From contig CAVRJK010000002.1 in assembly GCA_963721645.1 (NCBI GenBank), positions 1,798,001 through 1,862,000 of the forward strand: DNA of 64,000 nucleotides, given 5' to 3'. The DNA is from JALZKA01 sp963721645. GTDB taxonomy: Bacteria; Actinomycetota; Thermoleophilia; Solirubrobacterales; 70-9. A model generated the notes under the pieces. That model did no database searches, was not told the origin of the DNA, and saw nothing but the letters and a program-made list of their open reading frames with translations. Both the position numbers and the translations under genes were made by a program. Below are positions 41,232 to 50,700 of this stretch, in pieces; position 1 is the first letter of the stretch, and every line of letters starts with the position of its first letter.

Positions 41232-42539
41232 CTAGTTCGTGCCGAGGGCGCGGCGGCGTACTTCTTCCGCTGCGGCCTGAACCTTGGCTTCTGCCTCGGC
41301 GCGGAGGCGCTTGGCCGACTCCTCCATCTGCTGCTGAGCCTGGCGACGGGCTTCGGCGGATGCGTCGCGCGCGGCCGCCTGAATCTCGCGGCGCACACGC
41401 TCCTCGGTCGCTTTCATCTGCGCCTCGGCAGCGGCGAGCGCCTTCTGCTCGGCCTCCTGGCGCGCCTTCTCGGATTCATCGCGAAGCCGCGATTCGAGTT
41501 CGAACTGCACGCGGCGCTCGGCAGCTTCCTCTGCGCGCTCTGCCTCCTCTGCCGCACGGCGCTCCAAAACAGCAAGCTCCTTCACGACGCTTGCCTCAGC
41601 TTCTTCGCGGGCGCGTGTCTCGGCTTCTGATGCCAGCCGCTCAACGACGCTGGAGAGCTTTCGCTCGGCTTTCTCGACCCGGGCCTCGGCTTCGACACGC
41701 TGCTCAATCGCCTTGCCGAGCTTGGCTTCGATCTCTTTCACCGACGACTCGGCGTCGGCCTTGACGCTCGCGCGGTTCTCGTCGGCGCGGCGGTTGGCGT
41801 CGGCCTTCGCGGCTTCGATCTTTCGCTCCGCCTCGGCGATCGCTTCAGCCGAACGCTTCTCGGCGGCCTTCACCTTCACATCTGCCATCTGCATCGCCTT
41901 CTCCTGCGAGGAGCGCGCGGCCTCGAGCGCGAGCTCGCGTGCCCTCACCTCCGCCTGTTCCTTGAGCCGGGCTGCAGCGGCTCGCAACTTTGCCTCGGCG
42001 CGCTCGCGAAGCTCGGCGCGGCTCTCGGCGATCCTCTTCTCGGCTTCCTCACGGGTCTGCTTGCGGATCTGCGCGGCCTGCTCGGCCACGGCTGCCTCGA
42101 TCACCTGCGCGCGCTCGGATTCGATCTGCTCGAGGCGTGCACGGAGACCCGAACGGTCGGAATCCAGATCAGCAATGCGCACGTCGGCATCGCGCGCCTT
42201 ACGATCAGCCATCCGCTTGGCGGCCGCTGCCTCTTTCGCCTTCCGCTCCGCGGTCGCCAGGGCCTCGGCTGCGTCCCGCGCTTCGTGCTCAAGCGCAACT
42301 GCACGAGATCGCTCGGCGCTCAGCTCTGAGCGGAGATTCCGCAGGTCCGCGGCCAGCTCGGCGACGCTGTCGGCCCGTGCCTGGCCGGCAGCGGCACTCA
42401 GATCCTCGGCCATGCGGCGAGCCTCCGCCGCAGCCGTTGGAGCCTCGCCTTCGGGACCGACAGCATGAAGCCTCGGCTTGCCCTGCGGTATGGGCTCATC
42501 AACATTCATGATCTTCGCTTTGGGGTCGCGATCAGGCAT
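41232..42539 (-). CDS. Long Ala/Glu/Arg-rich coiled-coil protein
   Basis: A 435-residue protein, nearly all one heptad-repeat coiled coil from about residue 35 to the end, with many units like AEARVEKAERKL and EEAEASVVKEL. No signal peptide, no membrane helix. The N-terminal 30 residues are Pro-rich. Possibly cytoskeletal or a scaffold. Composition is extremely Ala-rich (roughly a quarter to a third), so database similarity by composition would be misleading. An ATG at residue 11 is an alternative start. Confidence 0.7.
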   Translation of the reverse strand: MPDRDPKAKIMNVDEPIPQGKPRLHAVGPEGEAPTAAAEARRMAEDLSAAAGQARADSVAELAADLRNLRSELSAERSRAVALEHEARDAAEALATAERKAKEAAAAKRMADRKARDADVRIADLDSDRSGLRARLEQIESERAQVIEAAVAEQAAQIRKQTREEAEKRIAESRAELRERAEAKLRAAAARLKEQAEVRARELALEAARSSQEKAMQMADVKVKAAEKRSAEAIAEAERKIEAAKADANRRADENRASVKADAESSVKEIEAKLGKAIEQRVEAEARVEKAERKLSSVVERLASEAETRAREEAEASVVKELAVLERRAAEEAERAEEAAERRVQFELESRLRDESEKARQEAEQKALAAAEAQMKATEERVRREIQAAARDASAEARRQAQQQMEESAKRLRAEAEAKVQAAAEEVRRRALGTN

Positions 42540-42625
42540 CGCACTTTCGAGCCGGGGGTCCTCCCCGCTCGAGGACGCCGGGACGGCGCGAGCCTATACG
42601 AGCCTGCATACAAGGGGTCCTGTCG

Positions 42626-43396
42626 CTATGCGTCGTCGAGCGGGTCGGGCACAGGGCAGCCGAACCGCTTCATTCCCTCCTCGATCCGGCTGATAACGGT
42701 CTCGATCACGCTTACCCGGGCGAACTTCTTGGACTCGCCCGCAATCACGTCCCAAGGGGCGTGCGGCAGGTCGGTGCGGGCGAGCATGTCCTCGACCGCC
42801 TGCTCGTACTCGCCGCGCTTCTCCCGGTTTCGCCAATCCTCGTCGGTCAGCTTCCAGGCCTTAAGCGGCCGGCGCTCGCGGCGCTCGAAGCGGCGGAGCT
42901 GCTCGTCGTCGGAGATATGGAGCCAGAACTTGATCAGGATCGTCTGGTCGTCCACGAGGCTCTTTTCAAAGGCGTTGATCTCGTCGTAGGCGCGCATCCA
43001 CTCCTCGCGAGTTGCGTAGCCCTCCACCCGCTCGACCAGGACCCGGCCGTACCAGGAGCGGTCGAGGATCGCCATCCCTCCCTGACCGGGGAGTGTCGGC
43101 CAAAAGCGCCACAGGTACTGATGGCGCTTTTCGTCGGAGGTCGGGGCCTGGAACTGGACGACGCGCACGTGACGAGAGTCGAGCTCTGCAACCAGGCGTT
43201 TGATCGCCCCGCCCTTGCCGGCGGCATCCCAGCCCTCGAAAAGGATGCACACCGCCGGGCCGATCTTCTGCTCGCCGATCTGACCGCCGAGCGTCAGGCG
43301 GAGTTGGGCCAGGCGCTGTTGAGCGGACTCGATCCGCGCGTTCTGCTCCTTGCGCTTGAGCGACTGTGAGAGATCGACTTCGTCCAAGCGGCTCAC
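42626..43396 (-). CDS. ppk2: Polyphosphate kinase 2 family protein
   Basis: A 256-residue PPK2. Walker A-like GWDAAGKGG is at 55-63, LDRSWYGR at 111-118 (lid and Walker B region), with FWPTLPGQGG and LIKFWLHISDDEQLRRFERR typical. It transfers phosphate between polyphosphate and nucleotides; which nucleotide depends on subclass, which I cannot settle. The GTG start at 43396 overlaps the stop of the small membrane protein gene (GTGA). Confidence 0.93.
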   Translation of the reverse strand: MSRLDEVDLSQSLKRKEQNARIESAQQRLAQLRLTLGGQIGEQKIGPAVCILFEGWDAAGKGGAIKRLVAELDSRHVRVVQFQAPTSDEKRHQYLWRFWPTLPGQGGMAILDRSWYGRVLVERVEGYATREEWMRAYDEINAFEKSLVDDQTILIKFWLHISDDEQLRRFERRERRPLKAWKLTDEDWRNREKRGEYEQAVEDMLARTDLPHAPWDVIAGESKKFARVSVIETVISRIEEGMKRFGCPVPDPLDDA

Positions 43397-43629
43397 TTCA
43401 GCACCTCGGGGACCGGGCCCGATCCGTTGGCCCCCAAAAAGCCGATGACCGAGACGACGATCAGGGTCATTCCGGCGATTACCGCGATCGGCGATCGGGA
43501 AGCCTGACCCCAGCCGCCGACGAGGAAGCCGGTGACCATCACGACCAGGTAAGGGAGCAGTTCGGAGATCGTGTTGGTCGCCGCGACCAAGGCGATATTG
43601 GCTGTCGTCATCAAGGACACTTTCGACAT
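43393..43629 (-). CDS. Small membrane protein upstream of ppk2
   Basis: A 78-residue protein with two hydrophobic segments (about 20-37: ELLPYLVVMVTGFLVGG, and 45-62: PIAVIAGMTLIVVSVIGFL). No family recognised. The ATG at 43629 and the 4-nt overlap with ppk2 suggest co-expression with polyphosphate metabolism. It is divergent from the MoxR gene, 20 bp apart. Confidence 0.65.
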   Translation of the reverse strand: MSKVSLMTTANIALVAATNTISELLPYLVVMVTGFLVGGWGQASRSPIAVIAGMTLIVVSVIGFLGANGSGPVPEVLK

Positions 43630-43649
43630 TCTCCCTATCCTTCGCGCCG

Positions 43650-44585
43650 ATGCAGTCAGTGGCCGAGACGAAGTCCGCTCTGGAGTCGGCCGGCTATCTC
43701 GCAGACGAGCCGGCCGCACTGGTCTCACATCTCGCTCAGGCACTCGGAAAACCGGTCCTCGTGGAGGGGCCCGCAGGTGTCGGAAAGACCGAGCTTGCAA
43801 AGGCGCTGTCGCGCGCGACCGGCCGCGAGCTGATCCGTCTGCAGTGCTACGAAGGCCTTGACGAGGCAAAGGCCCTGTACGAGTGGAACTACCGGAAGCA
43901 GCTCCTCCACATCCAGGCGAAGGCAACCGACGATTCCCGTCCCGCCCCGCACCCCGGCGGTAGCGGACCCGATGCGGAGCAGCCGTCAGGCGCTGATCTC
44001 GAGGACGAGATTTTCTCCGAAGACTTCCTCTTGACGCGGCCGCTGCTCCGCGCGATCTCAAATCCCGAGCCGGTCGTGCTTCTGATTGACGAGATCGACA
44101 AGACGGATCAGGAGTTCGAGGCGATGCTCCTCGAGGTGCTCTCCGATTTTCAGATCTCGATACCCGAGCTGGGCGTGATCGAGAGCCGCACCCACCCCAT
44201 CGTCGTCCTCACCTCCAACAACTCGCGCGAGCTGACCGAGGCGCTCAAGCGCCGCTGCCTGTATCTCTGGCTCGACTACCCCGAGCTCGAGCGGGAGATG
44301 GAGATCGTCCGCCTCCACGTCCCCGAGCTCGACGAAGACCTCACCCGCCGCCTGGTCGAGGTGATCAGCATGGTGCGCGACCTCGACCTGAAGAAGCCGC
44401 CTTCCATCGCCGAATCAATCGACTGGGCACGCGCCCTTCTTCTCCTGGGCGCCGACAACATCGACAGCGAGACCTTTACCCAGACGATGTCGATCATCGT
44501 CAAGCACCGCACCGATATCGATCTGGTCGCCGAACGGGTGGGCGTCCGGCTCGGATCCCCCGCACCGGCCGCGCAACCTGACTGA
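43650..44585 (+). CDS. MoxR-family AAA+ ATPase
   Basis: A 311-residue AAA+ ATPase. Walker A GPAGVGKTELAK is near residue 40-51, Walker B LLIDEIDKTD follows, then sensor region VVLTSNNSRELTEALKRRCLYLW. MoxR ATPases work with VWA-domain proteins to activate cofactor-dependent enzymes. The usual VWA partner (45226-46605) is present but separated by an antisense lipoprotein gene. A Pro/Gly/Asp insert (about 92-118) in the ATPase is unusual. Confidence 0.88.
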   Translation: MQSVAETKSALESAGYLADEPAALVSHLAQALGKPVLVEGPAGVGKTELAKALSRATGRELIRLQCYEGLDEAKALYEWNYRKQLLHIQAKATDDSRPAPHPGGSGPDAEQPSGADLEDEIFSEDFLLTRPLLRAISNPEPVVLLIDEIDKTDQEFEAMLLEVLSDFQISIPELGVIESRTHPIVVLTSNNSRELTEALKRRCLYLWLDYPELEREMEIVRLHVPELDEDLTRRLVEVISMVRDLDLKKPPSIAESIDWARALLLLGADNIDSETFTQTMSIIVKHRTDIDLVAERVGVRLGSPAPAAQPD

Positions 44586-44589
44586 TGTT

Positions 44590-45180
44590 TTACTTCAACT
44601 CGATCGGCGCACCGCAGACCTTGAGGCCCATCTCCTCCGAGACTTTTTGGTCTGAAAACGCGGATTTCTCGTTCACTTCCTGCGCGGCCGAGACCTCGTC
44701 CACGGTCTTTTGCGTCGGATTCTTGCCATAGCTCCGCCACGCGTCGGCCAAAGCTTCGAGATCCTCCGCTGACTCCTCTCGCGCCTTGACCAAACCCTGA
44801 AGCGCGTCGGGATCCGGCGTGTCGAGCGCTGCGAGTTGCCTTGTGACCTCGTTCTTTAGATCCGCGAGCTCGGCGATGGTGTCACCGACTTTGGAGGCCG
44901 CGGCCTTGACGGCGTCCTCCGATGCCAGGGTTTCCTTCGAGACCGCATCGGCCTGGGCCTTCTCCGACTCGGTCAGTGCCTTCGCAATGTCGTCCGTCTT
45001 CGACCTGCACGCGCTATCCGCCGCCTCGTCAAAGTCGGCCTGCGTGACCGGCTCCGGCTCGGTGGACGCCGAGGCGCCTTCTCCGGAAGTCGAGTCGTCT
45101 CCGCCACCGCACCCGACCGCAAAAGCGGCCATGAGAACGATCAGTCCTCCAAGACGCAAACGCGTCAGCACCCTGCTCAT
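44590..45180 (-). CDS. Lipoprotein of unknown function, antisense between MoxR and VWA genes
   Basis: A 195-residue lipoprotein: leader RLRLGGLIVLMAAFA with a VGC lipobox, a Gly/Asp/Ser/Thr linker, and a mostly helical domain (ADFDEAADSACRSKTDD, DLKNEVTRQLAALDTPDPDAL, GLKVCGAPIELK) with two domain cysteines. A GGGAGG lies 8 nt before the ATG. Family not recognised. Confidence 0.7.
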   Translation of the reverse strand: MSRVLTRLRLGGLIVLMAAFAVGCGGGDDSTSGEGASASTEPEPVTQADFDEAADSACRSKTDDIAKALTESEKAQADAVSKETLASEDAVKAAASKVGDTIAELADLKNEVTRQLAALDTPDPDALQGLVKAREESAEDLEALADAWRSYGKNPTQKTVDEVSAAQEVNEKSAFSDQKVSEEMGLKVCGAPIELK

Positions 45181-45225
45181 ATGCACTGCCTCCCTGGTTG
45201 CGGCGCGAAGGGTCGCGCCAGACCT

Positions 45226-46605
45226 ATGCTTATCCACGTGACCCTAGACGACGGCCTGGCCCCGAAGATCGCTTCGTTTTGCGACGACCTCAGGGCGGAA
45301 GGTGTAGCGGTCGGAACATCCGAGCTCCTCGACGCCTTCGCAGCCCTCGAGACAGTCTCATGGACCGAACCCGCGGACTTCAAAGAGGCGTTGGCCGCGA
45401 CGGTCGCCAAATCGCCCGACGATCGCCGCATCTTCGATCTGATCTTTGACCGCTACTTCTTCCGCGCGGCCGAGGCGGAGGCGATCGACCGTGAGCTGAG
45501 GGAGGACGAACGCTACTCCGGGGGTGAGCGGCTCGATACCGAGGAGCTGCGGGACGCGATCCGCCAAGCGATTGCTGAGGGTCGCGAGGGCGACATGCGC
45601 GACCTCGCGCGCCTCGCAATAGCCGCGTTCGGCCGCCGCGGCGAGGGGTCCGGAGTCGTCGGCGTCGACGTCCAGCGCATTCGCCGCTCGCTGGAGTTGA
45701 CACCCACTCCTCCCGGCCGGCAGCAGGAGGGTGAGGCGCCGATCGACCGCGACGGGATCAACCGTTTCGAGCGCCACCTGCGCCGTGAGCTCGAGCGCGC
45801 GCTGATCGAGCGCACCGAGAAGCTTCCACCTTCACGCCCTCTCGCCGAGCTCGACCGCACCCTCCCCACCAGCCCGACCCAGGATCTCGCCTCCGTTCAC
45901 CGCGCCGTCACTCAGCTCAAGCGCCGGCTTGCCACGCTCGGCCACGAACAGCGCGGGCGCCGCCAGTTCGCCGTCGTCGACATGCGAAAGACGATGCGCT
46001 CGTCGCTCGAGACCGGCGGCGTCCCCCTTCGCCTGCGCTACAAGCCCAAGCGTCCGCGCCGGCCCGAGATCATCGTGCTCTGCGATGTCTCCACCTCGGT
46101 GACCTCGGCGAGCGTCTTCTTCCTCTCCGTCCTCCACGCTCTTCACGACTCGTTCCGCAAGCTCCGCAGCTTCGTCTTCATCGAACGGATCTCCGAGGTC
46201 ACCGACGTCTTCGAGGATGAGCGGGACTTCCGGGAAATCTCCCGGCGGATAAGCCGCGAGGGCGGCGTCGCCGACGTCTCCGGCTACACGGACTATGGGC
46301 GTGTTTGGCGGGAGTTCGTGACGGAGGTGGGGGACGATCTTCATCCCCGCTCGACCGTGATCGTCCTGGGCGACGCCCGCACGAACGGCCGCGAGCCCCA
46401 TGCAGAGATATTTGCGGAGGTCTCAGAGCGAGCCGGCCGAACGTTCTGGCTGAACCCCGAACCCAAGCTCTACTGGAACTACGGAGACTCGGTCATGTCC
46501 TCATACGAGGAGCACTGCACCGCCGCGTTCGAGTGCTGGACCACAAAACACCTCGAGGAGTTCGTAAACGTGGTCGCCGGAGGGCGCTCGCAACCCGAGA
46601 GCTGA
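45226..46605 (+). CDS. VWA-domain protein, CoxE-like
   Basis: About 459 residues. The C-terminal half holds the von Willebrand A fold with MIDAS IIVLCDVSTSVTSASVFF, followed by VIVLGDARTNGREP. An N-terminal helical region (1-230) is rich in Arg and Glu. CoxE-like proteins pair with MoxR ATPases, as here with 43650-44585. The ATG at 45226 is one option; a GTG at 45238 (VTLDDGLAPK) also fits. Stop at 46605 is followed by a small inverted repeat, not a clear terminator. Confidence 0.85.
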   Translation: MLIHVTLDDGLAPKIASFCDDLRAEGVAVGTSELLDAFAALETVSWTEPADFKEALAATVAKSPDDRRIFDLIFDRYFFRAAEAEAIDRELREDERYSGGERLDTEELRDAIRQAIAEGREGDMRDLARLAIAAFGRRGEGSGVVGVDVQRIRRSLELTPTPPGRQQEGEAPIDRDGINRFERHLRRELERALIERTEKLPPSRPLAELDRTLPTSPTQDLASVHRAVTQLKRRLATLGHEQRGRRQFAVVDMRKTMRSSLETGGVPLRLRYKPKRPRRPEIIVLCDVSTSVTSASVFFLSVLHALHDSFRKLRSFVFIERISEVTDVFEDERDFREISRRISREGGVADVSGYTDYGRVWREFVTEVGDDLHPRSTVIVLGDARTNGREPHAEIFAEVSERAGRTFWLNPEPKLYWNYGDSVMSSYEEHCTAAFECWTTKHLEEFVNVVAGGRSQPES

Positions 46606-46695
46606 AGCCACCTGAGGTGATCCTTGCCCGAGGGGTGATCGAAAACGACCTCAGAACCGGCGCATCCGCGCCGACCACGCGGTAGCGTTTTGCCC

Positions 46696-49600
46696 GTGGA
46701 TCTGGGGAGGCAGGGCCGTAGGAGAGTTTTTGCGCTGGGTGCAGTCGCGCTCGCGTGCGCCGGCGTGCCGCTTGCGATTGGAGCCGCCGGCGACGAGCCT
46801 TCGGCGCCGCGCGGCGCCGACAACCCGCTCGGGCTCGATGTCGAGATCCTGAACACGAGCCAGAACCTGCTCGTCCAGAAGGGATTCTTGAAGCTCACGC
46901 TTTCTGCGGACAGACGCGCAGACGCTTCGCTCCGGCTCCGCTCGGGCGGGGGCAAACCACTGGCCCGAAGGCTCGACGTCAAGGCGAAGCCGAAAACCAA
47001 AACCCACAAACTTCAACTCACGCAGCGTGGTCTGAATCGGATTTCGCGCTGCAAGCCGCGGGAGCTCTACGCGAGCGCAACCTCGATCTTTGAAGGCGAC
47101 ATTGGCGTGCAGGACGAGGACCGCGAGGCCCTCGTAGTCGACAAGCCCGCGTGCGACCCGCCGCCCGACCCGCCCTCCCGGGTCTACGACATCGTTCCAG
47201 GCGGCTCCGCGGCGCATACCAACGGCACACCACGCGATCTCGCCGCAACGGACACGGGGACCGAATCGGTACGACTCGCGCTCTTCGCTTGCCCGGGTGT
47301 CACCGACCAGAACGGCGACGTCACCTTCCAGCACTCCGGCGGTGTCGCTACCCGCGGCACACCCTCTGGCTCGTTCACCCGGGTCGAGGGCAACCCAACT
47401 GCCGGTAGCCCGCAGGAGTCGGGACCGCACACCGCCGGCACGGGCGATCTCGACTTCACGATCTCGGGCGCAGACGGCTGCGCCTATCCGGTTGTGTTCG
47501 CAGACGAGAACTCGAACTCCGCTCTCGATGTTGATCCGAACGGCGTGCCGACCGAGCCTTACGGTGCCGGGGGCAAGACCACCTGGGAGCCGCAGGGCGC
47601 CGAGTTTCAAAACGCGGGCCGCTGCGATCCGCTTGACTCCGCGGTATGCCTCCAACCGTTCCCTAACGACCACTTCACGGTTGCGGATGCCACAACCGAC
47701 ACGGGCAAGCGCGTCGCCTTCGCCCAGGAGTCGATGCCGGCCAACCGCGCAGGAATCCGTATCAATCCCGTCGAGCACAATCGCAACGACGGCTTTTCGC
47801 CCGGCCAGGCCATCATCACCCAAGTCCCGGGCCTCGACACCCAGGCGGCATTTGATGCGACCGGCGCGGTGCCGATCACGGACATCGAGCGCTCGTTCGA
47901 TGCCGACGCCCCGATCGTCGTCATCGACGCGACCACCGGCGAGCGTCATCTGATCTGGTCTGAGATCGACGCGAATCCGGCTGACCCGGCGGACGTGAAC
48001 CTGATGATCCGTCCCGCGGTCAACTTTGAGGAGGGCCACCGCTACGTCGTCGCTCTCCGCGATCTCCGCCGAGCCGACGGCAGCGTGATCGAGCCGCAGC
48101 GGCCATTCGAGCTCTACCGCGACCGGATCGTTACGTCCGACCCGGTTGTGGAGTCACGACGCGCCGAGTTCGAGCAGACATTCTCGGAGCTCGAGTCCGC
48201 CGGAGTCGAGCGCGACGACCTCTACCTCGCATGGGACTTCACGGTCGCCAGTGAGCGGAACCTGACCGAGCGCTCGCTGGCCATCCGCGACGACGCGTTC
48301 GCGCAGCTCGGTGATACGGACCTGGACGACCTCCAGGTACAGGGAACGAACCCCACCGTGAACATCAGCGGGGTCACCGACTACGAGGAGTGCGGCGACG
48401 ACGGCTGCCAAGGCGGATCCCCGCTCTTCACCGGTCTGCCACTGCCAATCGGCCTGGGCGACGTGCCAATTGTTGGCGGCTTCTACGGCCCCACCGAGGC
48501 ACAGCTCTCGACACAGCTCGGCTCGCCGCCTGAACACGATCTGATCGCCCGCAAGGTCGAGGGCCAGGTCGTAGTGCCTTGTTACACCAACCTGCCGGGC
48601 TGTCAGACCGGCTCGCAATTTGCCTACTCCGGGCCGACCGACACGATTCCCGACCGCGTCCCCGGCAACACGACTACCGCGAACTTCACCTGTGTGATCC
48701 CGCGCTCGGCGGTCGAGGGACCCAACGCGGGACCGGTCAAGCCCTCGCTCTACGGCCACGGCCTCCTGGGTAGCGCAGGCGAGGTCGAGGGCGGCAACAT
48801 CGCCCGAATGGCGTCCAACCATGGCTTCATGTTCTGCGCCTCGGACTGGGTCGGCTTTGCAACGCAGGATCTGCCCACGATCGGGCTCATCCTTCAAGAC
48901 CTCAACAACTTTCCAAAGCTGGTCGACCGGACGCAGCAGGGCTTCCTCAACTTCATGTTCCTGGGCCGGTCGATGATTCACAACCAGGGGTTCTCGTCGA
49001 GCCCCGCCTTCAAGTTCAACGGCCAGTCGATCATCGACGCCGAGCGCCTCTACTACGACGGCAACAGCCAGGGCGGGATCCTCGGAGGCAGTCTTGTGGC
49101 GCTCGAACCTGATGTCGAGCGCGCCGTCCTGGGCGTGCCCGGCATGAATTACTCGACGCTCCTTCGGCGCTCCGTCGACTTCACCCCGTACGCGGAGGGC
49201 ACCTTCCTGGATGGCACGCCCGACACGGGTCTCGGCCTTTACGACAACTACCCGTCTGAGCTGGAACGTCCGCTCATCCTCGGCCTCATGCAGATGCTCT
49301 GGGACCGTGGCGAGAACAACGGCTATGCGCACCACATCACCACCGACCCGCTCGAGAACACGCCGCCCCACGAGGTCCTGATGCAGGTGGCCTTCGGAGA
49401 CCATCAGGTCTCGATGTGGACGGCGGACGTCCTGGCACGAACGGTCGGCGCGTCCACGACCCAGAACGTCCTCGACCCGGGTCGCCACCCCGATCTCGAG
49501 CCGCTCTTCGGCATCCCGCGCATCGGAACCTTCCCCTTCACCGGCTCGGCCCTCATCTACGTGGACGCGGGCACGCCCGCGCCGCCGATCACCAACACGG

Positions 49601-49767
49601 ACCCCGAAGGCGACGAGTTCGGCTCAGACCCCCACGGCGTGCCCCGGAACGACCCTGAGTCGCAGGCGCAGAAGGCTGCGTTCCTCAGCCCCAACGGGGT
49701 CGTCATCGACACCTGTGGCGGCTCGCCTTGCTACGGCGGCGGCTACACCGGCCCGCCTGCTCCTTAG
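46696..49767 (+). CDS. Large secreted alpha/beta-hydrolase-like protein
   Basis: A 1023-residue exported protein with a hydrophobic leader (VFALGAVALACAGVPLAIGA). The N-terminal half is beta-rich, with PFPNDHFTVADA and RTVNPADP-type segments reminiscent of bacterial lipase N-terminal domains. The second half has a hydrolase core: SLYGHGLLGSAGEVE near the oxyanion loop and the nucleophile elbow YYDGNSQGGILGG (Gly-Asn-Ser-Gln-Gly). A HQVSMW near the C-terminus could supply the His. An ester or amide substrate is likely but unknown. The stop is about 14 bp before a TPP riboswitch. Confidence 0.75.
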   Translation: MDLGRQGRRRVFALGAVALACAGVPLAIGAAGDEPSAPRGADNPLGLDVEILNTSQNLLVQKGFLKLTLSADRRADASLRLRSGGGKPLARRLDVKAKPKTKTHKLQLTQRGLNRISRCKPRELYASATSIFEGDIGVQDEDREALVVDKPACDPPPDPPSRVYDIVPGGSAAHTNGTPRDLAATDTGTESVRLALFACPGVTDQNGDVTFQHSGGVATRGTPSGSFTRVEGNPTAGSPQESGPHTAGTGDLDFTISGADGCAYPVVFADENSNSALDVDPNGVPTEPYGAGGKTTWEPQGAEFQNAGRCDPLDSAVCLQPFPNDHFTVADATTDTGKRVAFAQESMPANRAGIRINPVEHNRNDGFSPGQAIITQVPGLDTQAAFDATGAVPITDIERSFDADAPIVVIDATTGERHLIWSEIDANPADPADVNLMIRPAVNFEEGHRYVVALRDLRRADGSVIEPQRPFELYRDRIVTSDPVVESRRAEFEQTFSELESAGVERDDLYLAWDFTVASERNLTERSLAIRDDAFAQLGDTDLDDLQVQGTNPTVNISGVTDYEECGDDGCQGGSPLFTGLPLPIGLGDVPIVGGFYGPTEAQLSTQLGSPPEHDLIARKVEGQVVVPCYTNLPGCQTGSQFAYSGPTDTIPDRVPGNTTTANFTCVIPRSAVEGPNAGPVKPSLYGHGLLGSAGEVEGGNIARMASNHGFMFCASDWVGFATQDLPTIGLILQDLNNFPKLVDRTQQGFLNFMFLGRSMIHNQGFSSSPAFKFNGQSIIDAERLYYDGNSQGGILGGSLVALEPDVERAVLGVPGMNYSTLLRRSVDFTPYAEGTFLDGTPDTGLGLYDNYPSELERPLILGLMQMLWDRGENNGYAHHITTDPLENTPPHEVLMQVAFGDHQVSMWTADVLARTVGASTTQNVLDPGRHPDLEPLFGIPRIGTFPFTGSALIYVDAGTPAPPITNTDPEGDEFGSDPHGVPRNDPESQAQKAAFLSPNGVVIDTCGGSPCYGGGYTGPPAP

Positions 49768-49781
49768 ACTGGGAACCGATC

Positions 49782-49871
49782 AACAGGGGTGCTCGCGGAA
49801 GCGGGCTGAGATAGCGCCTCGAATCCCGGCGCTGACCCTCAGAACCTGTGCGGTAATGCGCGCGGAGGGAG
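49782..49871 (+). promoter_or_regulatory. TPP riboswitch
   Basis: The THI-box blocks appear in order: ACAGGGGTGC, GCTGAGAT, GACCCT with AGAACCTG, GGTAATGCG, and the closing GGAGGGAG. The aptamer's 3' end GGAGGGAG (49864-49871) is also the ribosome binding site of the ATG at 49873, so ligand binding can directly block translation. It precedes a ThiXYZ-type importer, so thiamine pyrophosphate would shut down uptake of thiamine precursors. Confidence 0.92.
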
Positions 49872-49872
49872 A

Positions 49873-50700
49873 ATGGCGAGTACTTCTATACATCCGGCGT
49901 CCGTGACCCGGCCCCAGCAAACCGAGCAGAGCGCGCCCAGACCCGGGAGTGCGATCAGCGCGACGGGAGTCACCCATGGCTTCGGAGCGCTCGAGGTGCT
50001 GGACGGGATCTCGCTGGACGTGGCCGAGGGCGACGTCGTCGGGCTTGTCGGGCCGTCAGGCTGCGGCAAGTCCACCCTGCTCGAGTTGGTCTCAGGGCTG
50101 GCCGAGCCCGTTGAAGGCTCGATAGCGGTCGAGGGCGCCAAGGCACCGGAGGCTCGCCTCGAGAGCTGCGCCTACATGCCGCAGCGCGATCTCCTCTTCC
50201 CCTGGCTCTCGGCGATCGACAACGCGGCGATCTCTCCTCGCAACCTGGGTGCGTCGAAGGGTTCTGCGCGCCAGGAGGCACTGCCGCTCTTCTCGCGGTT
50301 CGGCCTCGCCGAGTTTGCCGACGCGATGCCCGGCGAGCTCTCGGGCGGCATGCGCCAACGCGTCGCCTTTTTGCGGACGCTCCTCGCGGGCAAGCCGGTC
50401 CTCCTTCTCGACGAGCCGTTCGCCGCGCTCGACGCGATCACGCGCGGCGAGATGCAGGAGTGGCTCGCCGCAGCGCTTCTGACCGAGCCGCGCACCGTCC
50501 TGTTGGTCACCCACGATGTCGAGGAGGCGCTCTACCTTTGCGACCGCGTGGCGGTGCTCTCGGCACGGCCGGCACGAGTCGTCACCCAGCTTCGGCCCAT
50601 CGCGCCCCGTTCGCTCGACCGGGCGAGCGCCATCACCGACCCTGGGTTCGCGGCGCTCCGATCCGAAGCCCTCCAGGCACTCAGGGAACACTCGCGATGA
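49873..50700 (+). CDS. Thiamine-precursor ABC transporter ATPase (ThiZ-like)
   Basis: A 275-residue ABC ATPase. Walker A GPSGCGKST is at 60-68, LSGGMRQR the signature, LLLDEPFAALD Walker B, and VTHDVEEALY the switch. It is of the nitrate/taurine class, which includes ThiZ for hydroxymethylpyrimidine-type precursors. The TPP riboswitch directly upstream supports a thiamine role. The stop overlaps the permease start as ATGA. Confidence 0.9.
   Translation: MASTSIHPASVTRPQQTEQSAPRPGSAISATGVTHGFGALEVLDGISLDVAEGDVVGLVGPSGCGKSTLLELVSGLAEPVEGSIAVEGAKAPEARLESCAYMPQRDLLFPWLSAIDNAAISPRNLGASKGSARQEALPLFSRFGLAEFADAMPGELSGGMRQRVAFLRTLLAGKPVLLLDEPFAALDAITRGEMQEWLAAALLTEPRTVLLVTHDVEEALYLCDRVAVLSARPARVVTQLRPIAPRSLDRASAITDPGFAALRSEALQALREHSR

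Noticed and set aside
41713..42468. A plus-strand Ser/Ala/Arg-rich frame opposite the coiled-coil gene
   Set aside because: Mirror of heptad-repeat codons; low complexity with no signal or domain.
46609..46655. Inverted repeat CTGAGGT / ACCTCAG after the VWA gene
   Set aside because: Arms of 7 bp are about 30 bp apart without a T-tract; too weak to call a terminator or operator.
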